In this document: positions 1 to 14,626 of the stretch, piece by piece | Position numbering within the stretch: position 1 is the first letter of the stretch | How the letters are laid out: each line of letters begins with the position of its first letter | NCBI RefSeq assembly: GCF_964340395.1 | Contig: NC_135550.1 | Coordinates: forward strand, 11,818,408 to 11,882,407 | From: Glandiceps talaboti | Lineage: Eukaryota; Hemichordata; Enteropneusta; Spengelidae | DNA length: 64,000 bases | Direction of reading: 5' to 3' | Made by a program: the position numbers and the translations under genes | The notes under the pieces: generated by a model | Told to the model about the DNA's origin: nothing | What the model saw: the letters and a program-made list of their open reading frames with translations, nothing else | Database searches by the model: none

Positions 1-1965
1 ACTTTACCCTTGACACCATAACATTAAAGGGGAACACACAATAAGTTTCTATATTTTTGTTTTGTTTTTTGGGAGGGGAGGGGGGTTTGTAGATTAAGAC
101 ATACCTGTTGTGTTCTAATTACTGAAGTATAGTGAACTGTCACTTTCTACTCGCACAACTCAAACTTGGTATTTAGGAATAATACTTCAATGACATGATT
201 GACTAAAGGTACTAGTATACTAAAATGTCGATGAAGCCACCGCTATCATGCTATCATTGTCAAGTGTGCTAATAACCCCAAAATACTATTTCAGTGTCTT
301 CAAAGGCTCACACTGACATTAACATTACAGTAATTATCACACTTTATTTATAGTTTTATGCAAGTATTTTCACTTCAGTCACACAGTTTATAAACTCAGC
401 CTGTGCCACCTTTAACAATCTGCATAGCAGTGTACATCTCTAGACCCTACCAATCCACATTATTACAATGAATATAAGTATCTTGTCATACCACAACTTG
501 CAAGATTTACACATAATCTGAACTCATGTATAGTAGTCAACAGTTATAAATGACTTATACAATGGACTCATCAGGGTGATTTTGTCTATAACTATACACA
601 GGTAGATATGTGCTATTGTTGATATAAAAGTAAAACTGAATTACCACTCACTTCTATCTTCAAAACAATTCAAGTGTTACGGCGAGTTATATAAAAGTAC
701 AGACACAGTGGTGGTGAAGAGCTGTTGTCTTCCATTGTACTGCTGGCAGCAATCTCTTTTAACAACTCAATACAATACCCTATTGTTTGCTACTTCACAA
801 AAGCAACTTGTCTGCAAAAGAGGTCACCTACATTGAACATCAACGTTCATAGTTTTTTTTAAAAACAGGTAAAAAGTATCAAGCTTGACATCCACGATTG
901 TAATTTATTCATTACTGTAATCATTTAACCAAAAGAGAACTGTACAATATACGAACTGTACATGTACAATATACCATTAACAATAATGATACAATTTTAT
1001 GCAAAGTCAAGGGAATGGAATGTTTTTCATGGTTTTGTTAATGTGTACCTCCAGTATACCAGGTTGAAGCCAATGTGATGCACCACTGACACTCGGTAAT
1101 TTCTTGTGACGCATCAAATTTTATGTTCCTGTTACAATGTAGTATGTGGTGACTCGTATTAATTAAAGAAACCATATCTTAGATTGTTTCGACAAACATC
1201 AAAATATGTTGTCTTTCATTAGACTCTAGAGGGCTTCTCTCCAATACTCTCCAATAACCCCAATTTATTTGTGTCGTTACAAGCAATAATTCAATCTTTT
1301 AAAACCATTCTGATACTAACCTGCTATGAAGTACATGTAGAAAGGGTTTCTCAACTATTGACACAGACAAACTGGACTTTCACATAGATTGTCATTAGCT
1401 TACCAAACTGGCGAGTCCAGAGCTAGCTCTAATGAAATAGATGCAATGTAAGAAATTCATTATGGGCAACCACATGTTTCTGTTTTGGAAACAGCTGTTG
1501 GGATGAAATGAAAGATGTAGTTTTTAGAGCAACATCGGTTACTGACTACTGTATTACAAAACAAAACCACACTGGGCAAATTGCCAATTATAGCCAAAAG
1601 AAATACAACTGAAACTGATGGCTGACGACATTTTCAACTACCTCTTGATGGTTTTACTTGTATAATGAATTTTAACAAACTACTTGCAATCAACATCCTA
1701 CATTAGAAATTTGGGGCATCATTATTGTACAGTGGACAACACCCAGTATGGGGACATCCCTCTGCCAATGCCTATCTCCCTACATGATTAAAGAATCATT
1801 TCAAATAGTATTACTTAAAATGTACATCATATGGATCTAGATTCTGAGTAGGACTGCAACCAATATGTTGTCAATTTGTCCCTGTCTCATAATATGCAAT
1901 ATTTCCAGAATGTTTCAGCTAAATCCATCAATAATTTGTTAGATATCTTGCTCATGAACAACCAA

Positions 1966-2040
1966 ACAGACAGCCAGAGAGACAAAAACAGACATACAGA
2001 AACAGACAACAGACAGAGACAGACAGACAGACAGGCAGGC

Positions 2041-2114
<74 letters not shown>
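1966..2114. repeat. (ACAG)n tetranucleotide microsatellite
   Basis: Degenerate ACAG/AGAC repeats become a perfect run from about 2046 to 2114. Confidence 0.97.
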
Positions 2115-2115
<1 letters not shown>

Positions 2116-2469
2116 TAGGAATGAAAACATATATAAACATATACATGTATAACAGCTGAAGGAGTCCAATGATTTAGCCAAAATATACCAGGTAAAGTAT
2201 TTACACTCTGAGTCTTAGTTTGGAATTACTACTAAATATGATTCCAGAGCAAGGGAACAATGTTTTATGTCCAACCTCATTAACAGAAGTACACGTAACA
2301 ATACAATTTATCATATACATTTGTACATGTATGCCAAATTGAATTGGTTTGACGAGTCCCTAAAGGCCTTGTGATTACAAGTACTTCAGGAAAGCAGAGT
2401 TATATAGACAGATCAGATGAAGTACACTCATACTTTACAGCAAGGGTGACATTATGCTAGATTATAGAT

Positions 2470-3690
2470 ATAAAGCTACAGCGCCCTCACTGTACCTTGC
2501 TCACAAACTTTCTTTTAGTTAGGACTCTAGCAGACTTACGAGGTAACTAATTATCACAGAATTGAACAATTTATATGCATGGGGCAGTGTACCTTTTTGT
2601 ACAATAGTATCATATATGTACCCAAGATAGTTATACTAGTGCCCCACTAAACCTTGTTTACTTAACTGCCATCACTTCAGGACCGTTGCACACTTCTGAG
2701 ATCAAAAAAGTAGTAATCAGACGATATGGATAATTTGAGTGAGGCATTGTTGTACCATACATGTTTGTATCATGTTTGGCGGTGCTAGTTATAGCGCCCC
2801 CACTGTACCATGTTCATTAAACTTTCTTTTCGTTGGGACTCTTGCACACTTCTGAGATAACATATTATGTCACATTCCGGTTACTGAAATTCAAGCCATT
2901 TCTCAGGTACATTTGTAAGCACCACAAGAGGGCACACCAGATTTGGCAAAGTGAGGGCTAAAGTAAAGTGTGTGTCATGGCCACTGGTTGAATGACACTG
3001 CATGAAGCAGTGAATGATAATATGTATGTGAAAGAATGCAGTGTTTTACAATAGTGGTTAGGCATGTTTTGATTACTGGTAGTCACTGATATAGAAATGT
3101 GGGAACAACATAGAGAATGAGTGGTAACTTAGTGTCTGCTGTCTTTATGTTACAATACTCTACTAATCTGGCCCTCACTTCCTGCCACCTGACAGCTTGC
3201 AAACAGCACTCCTAGTGGCCAAACTATGAAATCTTTTATCTTTCCTATAACTGGAATGTGGTGTATAGTTTTACATGTAAAGTGAACTTACTGAGTGTAC
3301 ATTTAATATGAGCGGGGTTTCAAGTTAGCTTACAGTTGTGGACATCTTACACACATCAAAGCTATTCTATTCTCAGACTGCTGATAAAATCATTATGGAA
3401 ACATGTTACAGTAATTCAAATAAAGCAACACCCAAGAAACTTAAGTGAATTGTTGAATTCATTCCTTGAGTAGCTGTGTTCAAAAAAATGCTGGAATTTG
3501 AAATTATTGACGGTCTAACAAAAGAATAAAAACAACTTTCATGAGTCAACTGTTGACGTGTCCCTGTACATGTATTAAAGTAAGCCAGAGCCAACTATAC
3601 ATGTAGTTATAGCGCCCCCACTATACCTTGCTTACTAAACTTTCTTTTCTGTGGCACACTTCTGAGATAAAGTATGTACAACATGTGTAA
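2470..3690. repeat. Degenerate repeat family containing ATAGCGCCCCCACT
   Basis: A block of about 90 bp recurs at 2478-2560, 2785-2880 and 3604-3685, with a weaker trace near 2640-2700. Shared words are AGCGCCCCCACT, ACCTTGCT, AAACTTTCTTTT and CACACTTCTGAGATAA. Confidence 0.75.
3195..3255. repeat. Dispersed short repeat (copy 1 of 3)
   Basis: AGCACTCCTAGTGGCCAAACTATGAAATCTTTTATCTTT-type block, split here as AGCACTCCTAGTGGCC and AAATCTTTTATCTTT. Copies recur at 20610-20670 and 62985-63045. Confidence 0.65.
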
Positions 3691-5550
3691 CTGACACTAA
3701 AAACATATATATCATAAGTGAGGGTTTCAAGTTACCCATCTGTTGTAGTTATGGCCACCTTTACACTCACACATAAGAACTATTTATTCAGCTGATAAAA
3801 TCAGATGAAAGTGTATATTCAAAAACAGTGGCCAAAAAATTTCGGTGAACTTACTGATTTTATTGTGTACAAAAAAAAAATTGGAATTTCCAACTGTAAT
3901 TGTGAATTGATATATTCCTTGAATTTAGCACTGATCTAAAATAAACTGAAAACTAGATTACAATACAGCCAGCTGAACTGCATATGATACTAACTTACAC
4001 CATAGTGGAGGGTCTATGCTTACACATTTCATCTCTCATCTGGTATAATGATAACAAGACAAAGTAAACACAGGTCACTGACACTTGACAGTAAAGAGCT
4101 TTGTTGTGTATTTTTAGACATGACTTGTCTATATCAAGTATTCCATACTACTGTCACACAGTGGTAAATGATATGACAAAGTGCCATAATGACATAATGG
4201 CTTATAGTACATGTACATGTGTACCCACTGGAGTGTTTGTAAACCAAGGACAGACCAGTAACTGAGAAAATAATACTCACTGTACCAGATGCTACAACAG
4301 AATGAAATACCACTGGATACACCATGCCATAGCACAATGTTTTAATAATCAAACTAAGAACACATACATATACATGTACGCTATATAACAATATTATGAT
4401 CAACTCATATTAAATTATATTATCATCAAAATAAACAGGTCAGGGGTAAGATCAGATCAACTGTTCAATGTATGATAAAAAAAATTATTTCAGTTTGGGG
4501 GTAGGGGGTTTGAACCATTTTAGTTTTTTATCCTACAAAATTGGTTTTACCTATATTAGATCTGTTTCATAGCCCTACATACAAAATATTTCTAAAAAAA
4601 ATTTAATATCATCAAATTGAGAAATGGAAGAATTTTCACCATCGTAAATGCATGGCACTAAAACACAGTAAAGAGTCAATAAAAGAGCTATTTTCCCACA
4701 CTACACACTGGCTTTGTATTCATATTTGCTGTCTGAAACAATTTTTCAGTTTTGGCCAATTTAGTTACATGTAGAAGGGAGTGAGGGCCTACTGAGGAGT
4801 CTGAGGCCTACCTATAAGAATTTAGTTTTTTATCCTGCATTAAACTATTGATCTCGGCGGTACCAACTACGTATTGTACAACAATGTCGTGCTATGACAT
4901 AATATTCAACTCATAGTATGATCTGCAAAATACAATGTATATAGTCTACAACTCGATTGTAACATTACACCCAACTACTTAGATATTCTATTCACACAAT
5001 AAATTACTTTAAATATGTCATGATATTAACTCCTGTGTAAGTATGCAACAAAATGAAAAAAACACAACACAGTATTACAATAAAATGAAAACTTGAAAAA
5101 TAATGCCGTAATCCCATAACTATGTTTCATGACTAATAATATCACATAACATTTTTCATTATTACTGTGTTGCAATCTACATGTATTAACAATTATTCAG
5201 ACTTTATAATATGCCAAGGATATGACACATGGTTATAACTCTTTTGATACAAAAATTACATTTGTTTATAATTTGCATATCTATGGTGGAATCACTTTGC
5301 CTTGATCAATCCTCTGAAGGAGACATCAGAAATAACTTCCGTGGTTAACTGAATATCAGGACAATTTGGCCAGGTGTTTTTCGTCTTAAGATTAAGCACA
5401 TACAAACTGTGTTATTATGCATGTACATACATGTAGGTATGCATTTGCGTGGCAGACACAAGACTATCTGACTCAACATACTGGTTCGACAGACAATAAT
5501 TGACATTCTCAAGCCAGCTAGCAAAGTCTCTCTCGGCGAGGTGTGCATCC

Positions 5551-5640
5551 AAGTGCACGCACACACAAACATGCACACATATGCACACACACATATACAT
5601 GCACATACACACACACACATACACACACACATACATACAC
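5551..5640. repeat. (CA)/(CATA) microsatellite
   Basis: Mixed ACAC and ACAT repeat. Confidence 0.9.
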
Positions 5641-6401
5641 TGAAGGTGACACATATGCAAGTCAATCATTCTACAAATACACCTGACAGGCATTTTGAAG
5701 ATTTTGTTATTTTGACTGACTCCATACGCCTCACTTAGAATATGCAAAAATACAAATAATAACTTACATGGTACTTGCATCATACTTGTTGCCGTAAAGT
5801 ACTGTAGTTGGGTCAAGGTTCATGGGTCAAGGTTCAAAGGTTACAGTTGTAACAATATGGTAACTGGGATGTAAACATCAAAATGAACAGTGTCTTAATC
5901 AACTCCTTGATCGTTGTATAATTATGGAAAATATTTCTTGATGGTACGAGAGTGCAAGTAGAGTTGTCGTCTGCCTTGTGAACTGAGCTAATTTGTTTGT
6001 TCTGATTACTTCCTCTCCAATACAGCATTCAACATAATGACTTAATTTATGTACCATGACCTGCCACAATGTAACCACTTTTTTTGTTTTGACCAATCAG
6101 CCTCAAGAAAACACGTCATCATTTTATTTGAATATGTACTACAATTTTTGTACATGAAATGAAATTTAATAAATACCAGCGCATGTGAGATTGTAAAACA
6201 ATGTTGCAGAGTCCTCCAATCACACCAGTAGACAAGTTATTCCAGATCATAGACATACACAGTAATTTCAGAAATATGCTTCTTTCAAATCCATACACAT
6301 AACTTTGATCTGAATAATTTCTACACACATGACATAGACCTAAACAATTCCTATCAATCATACACATTACTACATCGAATATTGAGACGATGACACACAT
6401 A

Positions 6402-6541
6402 CATACATATGATACAGAGACACACACATACACACACACATACACACACACATACACACACACACACATACACACACACATACATACATACATACATACA
6501 TACATACATACATACATACATACATACATACATACATACAT
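6402..6541. repeat. (CA)n followed by (CATA)n microsatellite
   Basis: ACACACAT repeats pass into a perfect CATA run from about 6478 to 6541. Confidence 0.95.
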
Positions 6542-7849
6542 TAGAACAAGTGACATACATGGAATACAATGTACATTGTATGTTAGTGACAATTTCACTT
6601 TTAATTTACAATATTTTCACGGATGTCTGTGTTGTAAAATCCAAGTCAACGACTTAGAATCAACTTTTCTCTCTCCAACATCTATGTTCGCTTGCATGCA
6701 TGATTTTAAACAATATTGTTAGATCCTTCACAATGTTGAGAGTACACACACATTGGGAAGAAACAAATGATAAACGAAAATGTGGCCTCACAACTTTAGT
6801 CTTTGGGACAATACCACAATGTCACACACAAGCTCAATAAAAGAACTTTGTTCATTTAGGTGGGAGGGGGTCTGGCATCAATGGGATGGCTGAACTTCCT
6901 TTTTGCACTTCTAACCAAATTAAGAAAGCTTTCACACCTTCAACGATAACAGGTTCTGTATTTTTTATTGAGATGTTGATACATGTAAATTGAGTAAAAT
7001 TCATTTACTGCTAATGCTGGGTTTCCGCTAATATCTTAATGTGTGTACCATGTTTTTACATTGCATCAATTGTAGTGATGTGACCGCTATAATTTTCATC
7101 ATGAATACATCATATATTAATAAACGTATCAATGTCGCACCTCATTATGGGGAGGGGGAGGGTGGTTTTAGGCCTAAATGAATGAAGTTCATTAATTGAG
7201 CTTGTGTGACATTGTGTGACCGTCTCTTACATTTTATAAGTCTCTCACAAGTAGAAAATTAAATAACTTAATAAACTTGACGTACCCATTAGGGTTCTCC
7301 CCAGACCATAATAGATGAGGGGAATCCACCCTTCAATTCTAGAAAGAAAAATACAAGACAAACAAAACAAAACAATACAAAATAATGATACAATAGAATA
7401 CAATAAATCATAAAATACAATACAACACATTGATGTGCAAAACTAGAGCTACATGTATTTGTATTTCAGAATTTTCTGGTTGGCAACATGTACCATAATA
7501 TGCAATATTCAAGATATTTTCATGATGTGTTTATGTTTTAACACATTTCCATGAAATTTGCCTACATATGATTGATGAACTTTTCAAAAATATGATATCT
7601 TGTTTACACATCCAAAAACTAGTTTTGATTTTGACAATGCAAACAGATTTATTGTCCAACAATAAATGTTGCTGTAACTTCCTGTTTTGTATTACAACAA
7701 TTGAGCATATGCCTTCCTGGTGCAAATGTTTGGAGGAATATCCTATGCCTTGTTGTATAGACAATGCTGAACCACAATATTTTAAATACTGCATATTAAT
7801 CAATACTAGGCTGTAAGATACATCATGTCGTTCCACCTTCATCGGCTTT

Positions 7850-7915
7850 CTCTCTTGTGAGAGGGGTTGACCGATGTGTGAGGGCATTTTGTCACAACGA
7901 CCTTACAAACTAATA
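7850..7915. repeat. Dispersed repeat copy, partner at 58827-58890
   Basis: Both copies share GAGGGGTTGACC, ATGTGTGAGGGC and CCTTACA in the same order. Confidence 0.7.
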
Positions 7916-8053
7916 TCAGTGCCTACTATACCACAAGTAATTGAAAAATGTAAATTCAAGACTGGGGACACAATAAAATGAACACTTGGCCATAAGATTA
8001 TGACAACTTACATGAATACATACTGTAACTTTTACATACACATCATACTTGTT

Positions 8054-8229
8054 TATCCATCCATCCATCCATCCATCCATCCATCCATCCATCCATGAAA
8101 ATACATACATGCATCCATTCATACAATAATGCATGCATACATACATACATACATACATACATACATACATACATACAGACATACATACATACATACATAC
8201 ATCATATATGATGTATGTGTTTGTATGCA

Positions 8230-8302
<73 letters not shown>
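8054..8302. repeat. Compound microsatellite (CATC)n, (CATA)n, (TA)n
   Basis: CATC run 8054-8096, CATA run about 8129-8202 and a TA run of about 70 bp at 8232-8300. The TA tract is long enough to extrude as a hairpin. Confidence 0.95.
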
Positions 8303-8729
8303 TAGTATATGCATACAAACAAACACACATGTACACATTATTACACACACAGACATCATCACATGTGCATGTTGATATAAAAAATGTTCTACTTTACAAG
8401 ATACATGTGCATGCATGCACGCGTACATGTACACACATATTTTGATACATACACGAGTATGCGCACATGCATGCACACGCATATTTCACATACATCATTA
8501 CATGTACATACATATTTTCAAATCAAAACATGTGCAACGTTTCTGTACATACCAGTACAGTGGCAATAACTGAGTCTGCTCACGAAACAATAATGAGTTC
8601 TAAGCATGACATGGTGATATGTGCAGAACAAGACCTGCCATTCTATCATTAAATATCTACAATGGGATCGGTTTAATAATAGGAATGCATACCACAGATG
8701 TCATCATGTGCGTGTATTAAACATAGAAT

Positions 8730-9115
8730 AAAAATGCAGCTCGTCTTCGCGCGTCACGTCGACATTTGCTTTGAATTAGAAGCAAGCACTATTTTACGAC
8801 TGTCTTTGTGTCCCTTACAAGACACCAGTGTCTCTAAACATCAATTGAATACATACCTAATTAACCGGACCAAAGTTTGTGAGTTGTCTCGAGATGAGTT
8901 ATCTTCAAGTTCCGACGGCTGTCTTACAGAAGTTGCATGCCATTGGCAAATTTATCAGTAAGTTACAAGGTCCTCACTTCCGGTAAAGGAACTTGTGGGA
9001 AGCTCCCTAGGTACGGTACAACGTTTTTCGTTTCCGGTTACCGTGTCGGTCTATCACTTACTTTTGGGACTGCGGTGTGAATTTTCCTTCATATCAGATG
9101 TTTTGACATAGGTAA
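8730..9115 (+). promoter_or_regulatory. CpG-richer promoter-like region with a possible 5' UTR exon
   Basis: The stretch has a local concentration of CG dinucleotides (for example CGCGCGTCACGTCGAC near 8750, and repeated TTCCGGT near 8980-9040), rare elsewhere in the left 15 kb. A good donor, CATAG|GTAAGA, lies at 9112. It could be the untranslated first exon of the nuclear receptor, with a 6.7 kb first intron. An open frame at 8698-8961 ends beside another donor-like GTAAGT at 8958 but encodes nothing recognisable. Inference only. Confidence 0.3.
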
Positions 9116-9982
9116 GAATTATTAGAATATTATGAGCCAGCATACACTGCACGTATTTCGGTAAGCTGGGTGCAATATCGAAATAAAGCTTACCTTCTCC
9201 TGTCGTGTTACACAGTCCACGTAATATTAGGAGGTATGTGTCACCTGACGATGCCAGCGCAAGCGATCATTTTATCCCGACAGTACATAGGTTCTTGTAG
9301 CAAATGTAGTCAGTTTGACAAATATACCCCTTTCCTGTAGCTGTTCAAGTGAAAGTTGAAACGACAATGAAAACATGTTGATACAACTATTAAAAATCGC
9401 ATAGTAGAATTTAGTTTTATAAAATTAATTTGTGTTTTCCGTGACAACCGGGTAATGCATGCAGTAATGGGGACATGACACTGATAGTGATACTAATAGA
9501 TACACGGTATTGATACTAAAAAAAGTTAAATATTAAAAATCTTGGACTACATACATGCCCAAAGGATACTGTAGTGTTATTTGTCCACTATAAAATACAA
9601 AAAAAATCAACAAGGTTTAATTTGTGTCTGCAAACTAATGAAATCGTTGCCATAATAAATGTCAATATTGCCATCTTGTTTAGAAAAAAACCCCACATGA
9701 CACAATCGTCATGTGATGATGTATGAATGATGTATAAGTCTATTGTTTATGGCTATTATTACATACACAGGATGTGATGTGAACTGCTACATTCTCTAAA
9801 TTTCTATCGTGAGAAATTGTTATTATATTATGATGTGTAAAAATAACAAATTGAAAATGAAATTATGTATTTCATGACCAATGTATTTACATAACATATT
9901 GTGTTCACTTAGTAAATAACTTAGTGGTACATTTGAATACCACATATGATTTTCATATGCATGTATACATCACATAGTCGTA

Positions 9983-10075
9983 CTTGCAGAGGGAATAAGT
10001 TGGGACTCAATTCTGACATTGTTTGTATGTCCTTTCAATGTCAGAATCGAGTCCCAACTTACTTCGTCTGTAAGC
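9983..10075 (+). ncRNA. miRNA-like hairpin (candidate)
   Basis: Arms 9997-10021 and 10036-10060 pair at 24 of 25 positions around a 14-base loop. Pairing continues more weakly below (TTGCAGAGGGAAT against the reverse complement of the bases after 10060). Size, single loop and imperfect lower stem fit a pre-miRNA. A very small inverted-repeat transposon would look alike. No known miRNA is recognised in it. Confidence 0.4.
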
Positions 10076-11179
10076 GGGAATAGTAAACATGAGAGGTAAG
10101 CCAATATGGTGACAGTAAAACAGAACAAGACTGCACAATTTTAATTTGTAATTAAAAAGAGTTTTAGAGTTGTGAAGTGTAGTTTAATATTTAGTGCCTT
10201 GATTTATGAAAACTGTCATTTGTATTCACTAGTTAATGAATAACAGAGTATCTATGTAAACAGTAAAAATGTACCTGCGGGCTTCACTGTGTCTAGTACT
10301 AGTACTAGTAGCTGTGTCCTCATACATGTATAGGGAAACATTACTGTAGCCACATGGTCAATTTCCAGTTTACACAGTAGCCATGAATTTGAGGATCAAT
10401 GAATACTTTAACCCAGTAATACATACATGGTGTTTACTTAATCCTCATTTTTTGTTGGTACAAAGTTTATGTGATCTACATGCCTCCCACTTGGAAAGAA
10501 TGCCAACTTTGGAACTCTTACTGAGCATGTATACTTTGCTCCCTATTTGTCAAATAGTATTTAGATGCAAAATCGTAAACCAGGTGTTGACACTGTGAGT
10601 AACAAATACAGTAAAATATCATGTATGTTTTCTTCAATTCTAAATGAATGTTTCATGTCTGATGCAGTTTTCTGTCAGGATATAATTCATACTACTATCT
10701 TTATTGAATATATGCTAAGAGAAATAGTAATACCTCAGTATGCTCAATTTGTGTAAATTTTAACAAACTTTATCTCTAACTAGCAATGAGGTGATATGTA
10801 TGACCTTTGCTCCAATGAAGTATACAAATTGCTATATAGCAGTCATAGTAGCAGCTTGGATGTGTTTGTACCATGATATAGGATATTTCACCTTGTAAAT
10901 ATTCAGTTCTGCTCTGTTCTATTCCTCTCTTGGTCAGGAAATTTTGTTTTCCATGTGGCATATACACGCACATTATATGGTAGGTATATGTAGGTACTTG
11001 TAACAATGTCTGTGCCCTGGATACAGTTGTACGTGTTAATGTCAAGTTATATATCTTCACTGGTTAGTTTACAGAAACAGTCACACCATGATCTAATTCT
11101 CACACTTATTATCTCAGTCCCATTAATAACCACATGTGTTTGAACTGCTATGGTACTCGGGGTTATATTACATATTCTG

Positions 11180-11520
11180 TTAGGACTCAGGGTTTTCTGA
11201 AATCACACCAGTTCACAAAATCACTTTACACATTTCAACATAACAAAATCATATCCATTCATAACACCCCTTTCCATAATACCTGTCATATCTTTCTAGA
11301 TGACAAAATGACATTCATTCACAACACCCCTTGACAAATCACTTCCATGATAACCCTCCTCCTTCTTTCTAAATGACAAAATCACATTCATTCACACCTC
11401 TTTTGATTGATGACAACATCACTTCCATTAATAATCAACCCCATGTACTTGTCCAAATCACAAAATCAAGTCCAATTACAACACCCCCCTTTTCTAGATA
11501 TGCAATCATGTTCATTCATA
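11180..11520. repeat. Degenerate tandem repeat with CAAAATCACATTCATTCA
   Basis: Words such as AAAATCA, CATTCATTCA and AACACCCCTT recur every 50-70 bp about six times. Confidence 0.6.
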
Positions 11521-14418
11521 AGACATGTTTGATAGATTAGATACACATTCCAAATATAAGTTAGAGGTATCCTTGAAACAAAATTAACATATACTTGGAC
11601 AACTTTATAAACTCTCATTCTTAGCTGAAGATTTTATTAAAGTTGTTGATAATATGCAGGGCATTATCTTTGTAAGAGACTTGGCTGTCTGACTTGACGT
11701 ACTCATACTGGCTTGTTCTGGCAAATGACATATTTCAATCCAGATAGCCAAGTCTCTTGGTGACGTAGTTGTATATATTATATACACCTAAAAAAAAAGA
11801 GAAGAGCTTACCCAGATTCATTAGCATGGTGATTGCATATCAATCTTGTTATTTGTATTAGTATTTCATCGAAAACCCAAATACATGTATGTCACATTAA
11901 GGGCCTTGAAAATGAGCATGTTCATGTGCAATTACTTCAAAAACTTCAGATATTTATTTACAATTCTAATCACACTAATCTGTGTCACCTCATCAGGGGT
12001 GCTTATTTATATCCTTCTATGTTTCTTACAAAGCGTAATTGATTTGATATGTATGAAATTTAATTTAGTGACTTGGTTTTGCTGACTTCTCATAGTCAAA
12101 GTGAACATATACATGTGTACAAATGTTGACAGGTTACTGGTAGGTTCAGATACAACACACATAGAGGAGGTGGCAGTACATACATTTAGATCCCAGTATC
12201 TTTCACAGGATCTAACATTTGACAAGGGCGATATCATCCTAAATCTGTTAGCCGCTAAATATTAATAGTACTGTAGTAGCTAAGTGTAGATGATCACCTC
12301 ATATGAAGTACAGTACTATTCGATATCAAAGTATCGTTCCAGCTAATAACTTGTGGTAGGGTATATTTTTAGCTTCTCAGCAGTTGTGTTAATTGCGGTT
12401 TTACTACAGTACATGTAAGTCACAGTTTTTGTGTTGTGTGTATGCAAGCCGTTCCCTACCGTAGGCATGCTGATTCTTTAAGCTCGGTTCAAATAAGATA
12501 TGGCTTCTAGTGTTGCGATTTTGTCATTCATGTACTTGTGGCCATTTCATTGTTGATAAGTTAGAATATGAGAGGAATGCCCAGTGTAGTACAGGTACAT
12601 GTACTGGTATTCTAGTATCTAGGTTGGGATCTAGTTCCATGGACTGATTTGATCTTGTTATCTTCAGGTTTATTTTGGTATTACCGGTACCTTAAGTGTA
12701 AACTTACGTTAACCTTTAAGTTGAAGATAATCTTTTGACCCTAAATTCCATAAAGTTGAATTAATGTATTTCTGTATATTTAGTTATACTTTGTAAAACA
12801 TACCATTAAACCTAAAATAAAAGTTAATTTCAAGTAATGGAAATTTATGTTTAAAAGGGAAGTTGTTGAACTTGACTTTGACATTTGTCATCAAGGTCAT
12901 ATCTTTAGGTCTAATGTACATTCTGTTGTAATTTCTAACCCTCCTGAACTAAATCATCAGTACTGCAGCTGCTATAGGCATTAAAAAGTGCCTTTCTGTC
13001 AGTGTCCATCATATGTGTGTATTTATTTAATGTTGAAATAGGAAATTGCTAAGTGGATTGATTGCCATGGGATCCTATTGTTGCTATGGGTGTTTAGTTT
13101 ACAAATTGCTCAAAGCAAAGTGGTCACACCATTAATGATTTAGTCTGAAAAAAAAATGTATTTTTGGCCCAAAGGCTTTACTAAAAAGGTACTTTATGAA
13201 TATTGGTCTGAAATATTAAGGTGATGTTTCAGGATATGTGTAGATGATAGATAGTATTAGTGAGAGACATCCATGTGTAGATAAAGGATGATTGAGGACA
13301 AGGTGACCCCATTGTAGTTGATAAGCAAAGTAGGTTACAAATGTGGGATGTGGTCTGAAAGCTTAAAGTTCAAACCTGTTTGGGCTGCTGTATCATGTAG
13401 TAATACTAAATAAGGATGTTCCTCTCTGTATCTTGGTAAAAAGTATAAGTGATAAAGTCAAGATGATGCAATCTCTGGTATGTGAGTTAAGTTTGATATG
13501 TGATTTTTGGTCAATTAAACAAAAGTACTGTATATAAATTATTATAATAATAATCTCTATTTTGCACTATAGGCCACCGGCCCTATGTGCCTTTATAAGT
13601 CAGAACAGAAAAATACATTTACAGTCAAAGGTGTGTTATGTTACAGAGTGAGCATCATTGCGTAATTTGAAGCATAAAATAGAAATTTACTGACATTACG
13701 GGTAATTTCTGTCTTATTTGTGTTCAATAATTGTACAAATTTATCCATATTTGGTTGGTAGTGGTAAATTATTATCCCATGTAGTGACTCAGTATATCAT
13801 AGGATATTCCTACGAATGTGTCACATAAAACTCACTTTTAAGGTAAAAGGTCATAGGATTGTTGGTGTGGCATCCTCACAAATCACTGTGTCATTATGGA
13901 AGCATTTACAGACACACCTGTACAGATCTTTTCATTCTTAATTTTTCTGTTGAAAAAAATATGCTCTGGCTTGCAAGAATATGGTGTGGAAATCGGGTAA
14001 AAAGTGTGATTTTGGTCAAAATCAGTTTCTCCAAAGAGGGTATACAAGTAATTACTAGTTGGATAGAAGAAGGATAAATAGATATCAGCATATTTGTTAT
14101 AGCTATTTACTCTTCATCCCTGCTATTTTTCTCATCATTGTTTAGAACAATTTATCATTCTTGATATTTCATGGATTATTTTATACAAATAATATGTTAT
14201 ATTTTATTATTATATTGTATTTTATAATTATTATATTTTGCATGTGATGTCAAAATTATCCATACTCGGATTGGCTGTGTCTCTTAGAGATAGCCATATA
14301 TTTTTTTTTGTAAAAATGAATGAAAGTGTGAAATTAACGACTACAGACTAGAATGCTACAATCCCTAGGTTCGTCCAAGTGATGGATTCAGTGATATCAT
14401 CCCAAAAGGGTATCACCA

Positions 14419-14432
14419 GTTACCATGGTAAC
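14419..14432. promoter_or_regulatory. Perfect palindromic RFX X-box
   Basis: GTTACCATGGTAAC is a full 14-bp palindrome and matches the RFX X-box consensus GTNRCC-RGYAAC. Binding is not shown. Confidence 0.5.
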
Positions 14433-14613
14433 CAACAATGAGTGAAAATGTGAATATATGCGTGTGTCCTCCCCAAGCAGTAAATCCAATTAGAAACAGA
14501 CTAACTGGATTTAATGGTTTCATACCACAATAACAGATATTGCGTAAAGGTGTAATTATAGGCATGTGACCAAAACCCTTTTCCCTAAGGTGAAGCACAC
14601 GTTAGTTAGCTCT

Positions 14614-14626
14614 GTTGCTAAGCAAC
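14614..14626. promoter_or_regulatory. RFX X-box, second
   Basis: GTTGCTAAGCAAC has two perfect inverted half-sites GTTGC/GCAAC around a 3-base spacer, 182 bp from the first X-box. Confidence 0.5.

Larger units (their letters stand above)
1..8700. other. No recognisable gene; non-coding DNA with simple and dispersed repeats
   Basis: No open frame here resembles a known protein; the longer ones translate simple repeats. A reverse-strand AATAAA near 343-348 could end a leftward transcript, but no exons were found to support one. The palindrome TACATGTA and close variants recur throughout. Repeats inside are listed separately. Confidence 0.6.

Noticed and set aside
7916-8482. 188-codon minus-strand frame of Tyr, Ile, Cys and Met repeats
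   Set aside because: Translation of the compound CATC/CATA/TA microsatellite.
8698-8961. 87-codon plus-strand frame in the promoter-like region
   Set aside because: No recognisable domain; it ends near a donor-like site, so it might be an upstream coding exon, but the support is too weak to call a gene.
10383-10756. Two overlapping plus-strand frames of 63-71 codons
   Set aside because: No recognisable features, and composition matches surrounding AT-rich DNA.
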